This document shows, piece after piece, positions 56,104 through 64,000 of a stretch of DNA of 64,000 nucleotides. Source of the DNA: Aporrectodea caliginosa (taxonomy: Eukaryota; Annelida; Clitellata; Crassiclitellata; Lumbricidae). Position 1 is the first letter of the stretch. Every line of letters begins with the position of its first letter. Both the position numbers and the translations under genes were made by a program. The stretch spans positions 62,001 to 126,000 of the forward strand of contig JACEVL010000973.1 in the NCBI GenBank assembly GCA_020284085.1. The letters are read 5' to 3'. The notes under the pieces were generated by a model. That model ran no database searches, was not told the origin of the DNA, and was given only the letters and a program-made list of their open reading frames with translations.

Positions 56104-56861
56104 TAGAGTTGTATTGTCTCGAGACACTGTCTCGGGTCTCGAGACACGTCTCGAGACAGGTTTTTGATGTCTCGGTCTCGGTCTGAGACCCCACTGTCAT
56201 GTCTCGGTCTCGAGATCATTTCGTGACTTTTGGAAACTGTCTCAAGCGAAAGTCTTGTTTTTGAAACTGTCTCGAGCGAAAGTCTTGTTCTCTTTGTAGA
56301 AGCGGTCTCCAAAGTTCTTGTGCAAACTGTATTTTGTTCGGAACTTCGTACAGTATTGCGCTATAAAATTGTCTTGTGCCGAACGGATAACTAGTTAATC
56401 GGAAGTGCCAAACAGACAGTAAGTTTTAAAAAGCGGTGTTTCTGGTATAAAGATTTAAGTGTATTGAAAGAAGCAGTCTTAAGTTTGCACTTTCAGTCCA
56501 AATTTCCAAATATCTTAAAATGTCTCATAAAGAACCTGAAATCGTGAAATTTGCATTCACGCAGTTTGAAATCAATGAAAAACAAAATAAATGGCATGCC
56601 GTTCGTCGTTTGTGTAAAGCCAACATAAGCGAAACGCTTGGAACAACATCTAGTTTCTCAAGGTGAGTGATGTGACTTATGTCACTAAATCACTAAAAGT
56701 TTAGAAAAATTGTTTCGGGACTTGGGTGCAATGTGCATTTCACTCGTTTTGAACTGTCTCGACCTGGTGTTCGTCTCTCTGGTCTCGAACCCACTGTCTC
56801 GGTCTCGGACCCCACTGTCTCGGTCTCGGTCTCGTGGTTTTATGTCTCGTATACAAGTCTG
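56104..56861 (+). mobile_element. hAT element remnant (758 bp) with a BED-finger exon
   Basis: Flanked by the perfect 8-bp duplication CCGACAAC (56096-56103 and 56862-56869). Ends TAGAGTTGTAT and ATACAAGTCTG are inverted (9 of 11). Many GTCTCGAGAC / GGTCTCGG motifs fill both subterminal regions. It still holds an ATG-led coding segment at 56520-56662. The rest of the transposase is missing, so this is an internally deleted, non-autonomous copy. Confidence 0.87.
56520..56662 (+). pseudogene. First exon of a hAT transposase (BED-type zinc finger), orphaned
   Basis: ATG 56520 opens 47 codons plus two bases, ending TCA AG|GTGAGTG, an excellent donor. The product begins MSHKEPEIVKFAFTQFEINE and continues NKWHAVRRLCKANISETLGT and TSSFSR. 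W, C, K, GTTS and S-x-R correspond to the BED finger of hAT transposases (W, C-x-x-C, then GTTSNL and H), but only one Cys of the usual pair remains and the His residues would be in the next exon, which is absent. The DDE catalytic core is not present in the element. It is probably not functional as a transposase. Capture as a host exon would be possible in principle because the donor is intact. Confidence 0.7.
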
Positions 56862-57972
56862 CCGACAACCCATCACATCACTATACGTTAATGTAAATAG
56901 TGAAACAGTTGTATAATATTATGTGCACTGTGTATACTAAAGTCGTCTGATTGGTTGCTAATTGTTAGCTGTTACTAGAGGTGTTGAAACTTTAATTAAA
57001 AACGGACATTGTACTTCAATTAATTCTGAACTAGTACTCAACAACTCATCACTCCATCATTGGATAAATTAATACTTCAGTGTTGCACATTTGGTGTGAA
57101 CATTTCAAGTGGCAACATTAGTAAGTGTATTTTTTATTAGCAAAGGCAAAATCTTCTATGTGATTTTGAGATACATTTCTGTGTGGTAAAATTCGGTCGA
57201 GGTGGGCCTGTTCCAAGCAAGCGAAATGTCATAGCTGCAAAATTAATACTCCGATGCCTGATGAAGGGGCCAGACCTACGTTCTGTAGTATCATTAAGTA
57301 AGATAAATTACGGTAATTGCGTCCGCCTGGCACACGCTGCTAACCCAGCCTCGTGAGTCCATGTTGACTTGAGGGGCTGAGTTTGGACTCTTATATAATA
57401 GGAGTTCCCGGACTGAGCTAAATATAAAATAAACGTTATCAACCTGAGCTAATCTGTTGTGTGGACAGAGACCTGAAGAACTAAGTAAATTACGACCTCC
57501 CCAGCAGAGATGCTGGTCTTCCATGCTCTTGACATTTAGAAGTAATGCCTGTAAACGGCCGGGCAGCCTTTCCAACGGACACACAGGCAGAAAGTCCTCT
57601 CTCGTTAGAGCGTGATTTGATTTAGTGACAATATATTATTTAGCACGATTTGCTGGAAATTCATCTGAGAATATATGACCATAAAACTGTCCTTATAATT
57701 GCTGCTTGCTTGCTCTCTGGGACACTAATTGTAAGTTGAATGAACCTGCAAAAGTTCAAGTTCTGCACCTGCTTATACTTACACATGCTTAGTTGACTAA
57801 TTATTTGCATCTTTATTTCATTAGCTTCAAAAACTACTCAGATAAAAAATACTCCATGAAACCCATCTTGTTTCTCAGCCTATGCTGTTGATGAGTTTAA
57901 ATTTAATAGAATTTAAAACATTAAGTAAAATCTGTGACTGCTATAGATTTTGTCAGGAACATGTAGGAGTGT

Positions 57973-58068
57973 TGGTGTTCCAATGTTGAAGGGTTTCTAT
58001 TTGTTAAAGGAAAGAGTTTTGGTGTTCCAAATGTTCAAAGGTTTATATTTGTTAAAGGAAAGAATTTT
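57973..58068 (+). repeat. 48-bp tandem duplication
   Basis: TTGGTGTTCCAA and ATTTGTTAAAGGAAAGA occur twice about 48 bases apart. Confidence 0.75.
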
Positions 58069-58329
58069 TCGGTCACGATTAGTAATAATATTAATAGCGA
58101 CAATTTATATGGCGCCGTAACACGGCCATACCGCTACAAGGGCGCCTCACAAACAACTAATCAGTGGGATAAGCCAGATTGCCAGATGCATTGTCTCCAG
58201 AGAGTCTGATGAGAATCTGTAGACAGTGGTTTATTTTTACTGTGTGAATTGGCACACAGTGTGTTGTACACAGTCTGCTAGGTTGATCTGTTCCTGTGTC
58301 TTGACAGGCCATTAATAAGTGACTATGGA

Positions 58330-58560
58330 GATACACTGTACATACATACATACATACATACAGACTATCTTATGTAGATATGTGCATACATACATACTGG
58401 TACTTAATAATGTTACTTTGATGGGTGTATGCATACATACTTATTAATTATTTTTGTAGATATGTACATACATACATGCATGCCTGCATAAATACTTACT
58501 TACATACATGTGTACATACATATATTTACATGTAGTATCTAGTCATGTATATATATACAT
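58330..58560 (+). repeat. (ACAT)n degenerate tract
   Basis: ACATACATAC runs with unique sequence between them. Confidence 0.8.
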
Positions 58561-59179
58561 CATACCACCTTTTTGTAGGTATGTTAGTAGCTGTATTTTA
58601 TCTTTTCCATTTAGCCTTTGCTTTTGATGTGAATTCATAAATTAGCACCATACAAGTATCTAGTTAATAAAAAATACATACTAGTACATTTATACATTAT
58701 GTTGATTTGGTGAACTTACTGCAGGCAACATGTTGCTTGCGTCATTTCTTATAGCCTAAGAGGAATTTTGGATTAGTGTGCTCTGTATGTTTGTTCTTAC
58801 ATCTGCCTCTATATAAGAAGCCTCATTGGAGTAAATGTGTCATGTTGGTCTAAAAACCACAAGGAACTAACTCAATAATGCAGAGGAATTCTTGTTAAAT
58901 GTTTCCTTGCAAAAGAGTTCTTTTTGGATGTGTGAACATTAATATATCTACCATAAACATACTGACGTTGATCCAATTGGAGGAAAAGCAACCAACAGCG
59001 AGATTAATACACATCTCGGTACTGCGCTAATCTTTTAATCTGCTGACATGGCCTCCACTGCTGGTCATGGTCTATAGAGTGGTAGTGAGACAGTGTAGCA
59101 TCTATTTATAGTTGTAGGCATGGAACTTCAATGGAGTTACTGTTTGCCTGGAAGGATAGATACATCATATGATATCATA

Positions 59180-61602
59180 ATATTGAGATAGTATTACAGG
59201 AGATTTGTGCCAAGTGAATCCCAATGGCAGAGAGAGTAGGCACAGCATTCTGTAGCTAGTAGTAGTAGCTGAGACCAGTCAGAGAGTGTGTATGACGTGT
59301 GTTGTGTGAGTTCATGTGGTAGTGTTTTTCTGCTTCTCTGGCTTTTCGAGAATACTTCTTCTGGGAAACGTTTTTTCGACATTTGCGTGAATTGCGAAGG
59401 TGTTTTTGATGCGCTGTAGGCAGGTGCCAGGAGTGGAGTAGACGGAAATCATTAACTGTGTTCTTCTATCTGGAAAACTGAGTCATGGAGTAGTGGATTT
59501 ATAGGATGACGTGGCGCTTCCGATTATTATCAGAGTTTGGGAGTTAGGTCTGAGTAACTCGAGGACTAGATAGGTGGAGAAGTCTAAGCTGCTGCTGTTT
59601 TTCCTGGTTGATTGTGTTCCAGATATTGCGCACCTGTTTGTGATGCAGCTTCGTTTGCCTTGGATTGCGTACCTGTGCTTGATGCGGTGTTAGGTGGATG
59701 AAAACTGGTTTAGGTTGCAGTATAGACCTCGTTCATTAATCAGTGGTTGATCTGTATTTGCCACGGATTATTTATGAACCTGATGTTATTTGCGATCATT
59801 TGCCGGTATGCACAGAGTTGCATTAGAGGCGGTGTTTGAACACTAAAACCATTCAGGTTACAAAACGTTCGTCTTTATGAAATCAATTTACTGCGAACTA
59901 TGATGAAATATTCTTCTAAATGATATGAAAGGCTAAGAGAAAAGTGCTTATCTATCAGCGGCAGACAGTCTGGCATCTATTGGGGTTGAATTTTATGCAT
60001 GCATATCATCCGATTGAGCTGTAATCGACGCATATCTTGCCTACGTTGACATCCATACCGATGAAGCGCCTTGCCCTCCTGGAATTGTCGCGGCGCCTCC
60101 GTTTGCTTGATTAGTCCAGCGTTTCGGTATCTCGTGCCACTTTCGGTGATTGTCCGGCCATTTCTTACGCATAGCGTTGCACAGATTTGTATTAACGATT
60201 TGTTCTTGTTCCATATTTTCCCTGAAACTGACGGTATCGTCGGAGATGAAAGTGACCCGCGGGGTTAGGCTTGGCTTGGCATCTGCTGCGGTCGGCTGGC
60301 GCGGTTCGTCTCGCTTCGATGTGTCGTCAGAATGCGTTCTGGCACCTCGGTCCCTGATCAGCGGTTATTAAATATCGATTGACTGTCAGGTAGATATTTT
60401 GTTCGCATGGAAGACCTTCGATGATTGATCGTCGTCGTAGATTTATGCATGACCGGACTGAAAGAATTTACGATTCTGGGTGACTATCTTAAGTACTTTT
60501 CAATTATGGTGACAGAAATTAATAATTTTAAGAGCACAAATCAGTTCGTGCAGTTGTGAAATAAATTAGGAAGCTAGTCTGACAGAACTTCAGAAAAGTG
60601 GAATTTATTTAAATGAAATAAAATTTATTTATTGGCAGAAATTAATAATTTTAAGAGCACAAATCAGTTCGTGCAGTTGTGAAATAAATTAGGAAGCTAG
60701 TCTGACAGAACTTCAGAAAAGTGGAATGGATTGAAATGAAATAAAATTCATTTATTGGTGGTTCTACTGCAAGATCCCCTTGGCACTCTGAAATTGTCTC
60801 TGCTTATTGCAGTGGCAGGCCTGGGCAAGAATACAGTGTTTGATGAATTATTCCCGTATTTGCATACCAACCGGATGGAACCAGTTCAATTGCAGTTCCG
60901 TTGGCTTGACCGTGCATTACATTGTTCGGTGTGGCATTTCAAGACGACCGTTTGATGAGGAGCGAAATTGAATTAATTATCGTTCGGGCAATTGTCGGCA
61001 GGCGATTTGGCATGATATAGACCACTGTGCGCTCTCTCATTTAGATTCAGCTGCTTTTGGGCCTGGCACGTTCCACTTCCTATGCTCTTGTTACCAGTCA
61101 GTTTTAGCATCGACTAGTCACTGAGTCGTCAGCCAAGTGGACGTTGAATTCCACAAACGGAACAATAACCGAAGACTTTATGAACGTATTATGAATGGAA
61201 TATCATAACGAGGACTTTCAGAACTGGTTTAAGATTTGCAGACGACTAATTCAGTAGTAAAACGAGACAGTTTGGTTGCAGATATATCGATGAAATGCAG
61301 ACGGATCTTTTGAAGTTCTTTGTATCAGTGCTAGTAGTTTAGGAGAGGCTGTTTGTTGATCTGTGCGGTGTCAGTAGGTGCCCTGATTCTGTTGGCCAGG
61401 GTTTATGAAGTACTTCGACGGTGCTTGTTACTGGATAAGGATCTGGAATTATTAACCATCAGCCGCCGCTTAAGAAATTTCATAAGGCTTTATTGGAGCG
61501 TTTGAGCCTGGGCAGCTGTGGATGTGAGCGTTCAGACGAAAGGGGATTATAAGAAGGAGAAGTCTTCCGCTGTTCAACGTTGGCTTAAGAGCTTCACGAA
61601 AT
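59180..61602 (+). promoter_or_regulatory. CpG-richer promoter-like or 5' leader segment
   Basis: By eye CpG is noticeably more frequent here than in the flanking introns (for example around 59350-59420, 60060-60330 and 61130-61540), and microsatellites and SINEs are absent. It ends at the donor at 61657. I see no convincing TATA box. It also contains the 123-bp duplication at 60515-60760. Reading it as a promoter is inference from composition and position. Confidence 0.3.
60515..60760 (+). repeat. 123-bp tandem duplication in the CpG-richer segment
   Basis: AGAAATTAATAATTTTAAGA through CTTCAGAAAAGTGGAAT and TGAAATAAAATTTATTTATT repeats with period 123 and only a few mismatches, so the duplication is recent. 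Confidence 0.88.
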
Positions 61603-61656
61603 ATGTCTTTCTGCAGCTGTATGTGTTCCGGAAAGTCCAAGTCTGTTGCAAGAAAG
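61603..61656 (+). CDS. Candidate alternative first exon (18 codons)
   Basis: The ATG at 61603 (A at -3) encodes MSFCSCMCSGKSKSVARK and ends AAG|GTATGC in phase 0. An in-frame TGA at 61525 precedes it and there is no intervening ATG. The upstream 2.4 kb is CpG-richer than the surrounding introns, as a promoter and leader would be. The phase again equals the end of liprin-beta exon 2, so it could start a third, shorter isoform. Cys residues at positions 4, 6 and 8 next to a basic stretch would suit membrane tethering by palmitoylation. That is speculation from composition. No homology was recognised. Confidence 0.3.
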
Positions 61657-61807
61657 GTATGCCACTTACTATGAATTTTGGTTTAAATGTGCCATTTTAA
61701 ACACTAGATTTAAACTATGATTACCGGCAGTTGTGAAAATAATGATCACATATTACAGTGTCATTCAACAATATAAGGGATAGATGAAGGCTGTTCCAAC
61801 TCTATTA

Positions 61808-61858
61808 GTGCCAGCCCCAAGCTTGAATAAAGGAGGAGGAGGATGCTATTTATATCTG
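61808..61858 (-). repeat. Rep-D fragment
   Basis: AGTGCCAGCCCCAAGCTTGA and AAAGGAGGAGGAGGATGCT are the 3' half in reverse. Confidence 0.5.
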
Positions 61859-62540
61859 TTTTGAAACAGCTTCCATAAATAGAAACTACTACTACTGTAG
61901 TGTCATTATTATGAAGACAGAATTAAGGACTGGGCAGTATTGATGATTTTGGAGGCCTCAGGGGTTATGAAGTGGCCAACTGTGGTAATTAAGTGATCAA
62001 GTGATCATTGCTCACACTCTTGTATGGCTAGCTGTTAGTGTTGGCTTGCTGTAGGCCACAGCTATTACTGGAGCAAGGATGAACGCGTGGGTTTCTAGTG
62101 TTACCGAACATTAGTTGTAACAGTATAGAATGATCCGCTGTATTTTGTAAATGTCTGATAGGATGGTGCAGTTTAACCAGCACAATTACCAGTAACTTTT
62201 TGAACTGGTTGTATTCTCTCTGTTTATGTAGGACAGCTCCTGGTTGATATCTGAATGTTGCACTATATGAATAATTATCTCATTGTAATTGTAATTAATA
62301 ACTTGACATCAGCAGATGGCACGCCAAAAGTAATGAGGTCTGTGCTTATTGTATAATGATTGCTTCTTTTACCTTGCATGGACGAGTAGATGTTGAATCC
62401 TACTGTTGTTCAGGTGTTACTGTTTTCTCAGTAGTTGCCGGCCACTTGCCCACAGAGTAGTCATAAACTCCTGGGGGTTTGAAAGTGCCTCTTGTCCTAC
62501 AAGTTTGATTTCTGCTACCCATATGTGCTTGCACTTAATA

Positions 62541-62690
62541 ATAATGATGAATGATGAATAATAATAATAATAATAATAATAGTAATAGTACTAACTAATA
62601 ACAGTAATAGTCATAGTAGTAGTAGTAGCAACAGTTAAAGTAGTAATAATTACACCAATATTAATAATATTAATAATAAGATTCATTTAG
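62541..62690 (+). repeat. (AAT)n / (AGT)n tract
   Basis: AAT triplets first, then AGT and AAT mixed. Confidence 0.85.
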
Positions 62691-62904
62691 CACCATAGCA
62701 TGACAGAGGCCAAAAATGACCCTGTATGTGAATTAGAAAATGGCAGTCATAGTCGTAAACTGATCTTGGTCCAGCTGTGCAACTTAGAAATGTTCTTGGG
62801 AGGAAGGAAGTTCAAGGTCATAAGGTTAATTTGAGATGGTACTGACAGCCATAACTTATCTTGTACTGATGAAACCCATGCTATGACTCAACTGAAATGA
62901 TGTA

Positions 62905-63110
62905 CCTTGGGAGAGGAGGATGAGGGTGGTGGGTAGGAGGGGGAGGAAGATTAAGGAAGAGAGGGAATGAGGAAGAAGGAGAGGTGGAGGAAGAGGAGGA
63001 GGAGGAAGTGAGAGGATATAGCCCTGAAAGAGGAGGAAAAACAGGAGGCAGGCCAGTGGAGGAAGGGAATGAGGAGGATGAAGTGGATAAAAGGGGAGGT
63101 AATGGGTGAG
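62905..63110 (+). repeat. Purine-rich (GGA)n tract
   Basis: GGAGGA with GAAGAG. The minus-strand Leu/Pro-rich frame is a by-product. Confidence 0.85.
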
Positions 63111-63547
63111 GAGGCAGATGGTACTGACTGGCCCCATTTGCTATCCATTCATAGATGGGTTGGTTTGGCTGCCTGATTTCTTCTTATAGGAACTGTGCAA
63201 TCTCTGGCTCTCCCTCCCTCCCTCCCTCCCTCTCTCCCTGCCTCCCTCTGGTGGTGAATTATTGACTCAATGGACCACAGTATATCTGGTGCTGTTCGAG
63301 TGGAGCTGATGATTTGGCCTTGGCTTTAGCAATCCTTGATGCTATCTCTCTGTATGTCTGTATGTCTGTCTCTGTCTCTGTCTGTCTGTCTGCCTGGAGT
63401 GGTTTGTCTGTTCCGAGTTGCCCTATTTCCACTGCATGGTACAGTGGTACATGGCATTCCTTAAGCGCAAATATTCTCCTGGGAGCATGGAATGCTGAAA
63501 TAAATGCAGACCTAGTCATTGGGTAACCCTCTGCCATTACTAGCAGT

Positions 63548-63605
63548 GCCAGTATTGCCAGTCTCAAGCCGGGAAAAGGGAGGTGGACGAAGCCAACGGC
63601 ACTGG
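63548..63605 (-). repeat. Rep-D fragment
   Basis: TTGCCAGTCTCAAGCCGGGA and AAAGGGAGGTGGACGAAGCC, diverged 3' half in reverse. It accounts for part of the minus-strand open frame there. Confidence 0.4.
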
Positions 63606-64000
63606 TAGCCATGAGATGGCGTTGACCACTGGAGCTACTACTAAGTTACCCTGTTGTATGTAGGCAACTCTGTATTTACATTAGGTAAGGTTCCCTGTGT
63701 AGTGTACATAGGTAACCTGTTTAATGTGTATATAGGTAACCCTGTGTATAGTCTTTACTTTTTGCCACTTTTTGTGTTACCTTTGGAGCACCAACGTCAA
63801 GTGTTAGTGTTACTAAGTAATTGTATTGGTATAATTCAGTAAAAGCTTTTCAGATGGAAATAAGAATTATAGGCACTTGAAAACTCGAGAATTGTATTTG
63901 TATGTAAATGACTGTCTTATTGTAAATCTTTTTGATGATCGGTCGTCAGACAGATCCATTGGATCATGTTAACTGTATGTGATGAATGCTAAGGCATCAA

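Larger units (their letters stand above)
57000..59179. other. No gene seen
   Basis: AT-rich DNA with a 48-bp duplication and an ACAT tract. At 58095-58160 a scrap (TTATATGGCGCCGTAACACG) resembles the 3' end of a SINE or LINE. Confidence 0.4.
61657..64000. other. No further exon recognised to the window end
   Basis: Contains AAT/AGT and GGA tracts and two Rep-D scraps. The expected liprin-beta coiled-coil exon does not appear here on the + strand. Confidence 0.5.

Noticed and set aside
61506..61655. Longer open frame over the 61.6 kb segment ending VFRKVQVCCKK
   Set aside because: It has no ATG and needs a phase-1 acceptor with a poor pyrimidine tract. The ATG-led frame at 61603 fits the donor and upstream stop better.
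63259..63612. 117-residue minus-strand frame starting MATSAVGFVHLPFPGLRLAI
   Set aside because: Part of it is a Rep-D fragment and part is (TGTC)n; no family match seen.

Overview
This is animal genomic DNA from a repeat-rich, intron-heavy genome. There are no operons, no long open reading frames outside low-complexity DNA, and many SINE, LINE and small DNA-transposon copies. The repeat style (short tRNA-derived SINEs, LINE tails ending in GCGCTATATAA plus (GAAT)n, RTE-like LINE tails ending in (GAT)n, many hAT MITEs) fits a bilaterian invertebrate. I cannot name the phylum from sequence alone.

The one gene I recognise is a liprin-beta (PPFIBP1/2-type) orthologue on the + strand. Its first coding exon (ATG 17178, exon about 17080-17292) encodes the conserved N-terminus ending DASDMLAEALKQMDGLLA. 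The second (43366-43751) carries the conserved helix pair around RAIWLFNDLHSAL and EYFVKWLGE. A 26 kb intron separates them, and the phases agree (1 to 1). Exon 2 ends in phase 0, and its coiled-coil partner exon lies beyond the window. Two later ATG-initiated candidate exons (51069-51281 and 61603-61656) also end in phase 0 at good donors, in GC/CpG-richer DNA. I propose them as alternative first exons of the same gene; this is inference. Most of the window is therefore 5' flank plus very long introns.

Layout: 1-17 kb is upstream flank with simple repeats, LINE and SINE fragments and minisatellites. The 17.1-17.3 kb exon sits between two identical 116-bp direct repeats. The 17.3-43.4 kb intron holds nested RTE-like LINEs and at least six hAT-like elements. 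The 43.8-51 kb stretch has a SINE directly behind exon 2, a hAT-split LINE, a 48-bp array rich in RGGTCACC and a 96-bp higher-order repeat. The 51-64 kb stretch has the alternative exon candidates, a piggyBac-like MITE, a 24-bp minisatellite, two more hAT elements (one still carrying a BED-finger exon) and a CpG-richer 59.2-61.7 kb segment.

The strongest mobile-DNA signal is a dense swarm of hAT-superfamily elements: twelve candidates in 64 kb. Six have perfect 8-bp target duplications, four have 7 of 8, one is a gapped match and one has none that I can see. Each perfect case comes from a different subfamily by terminal sequence.
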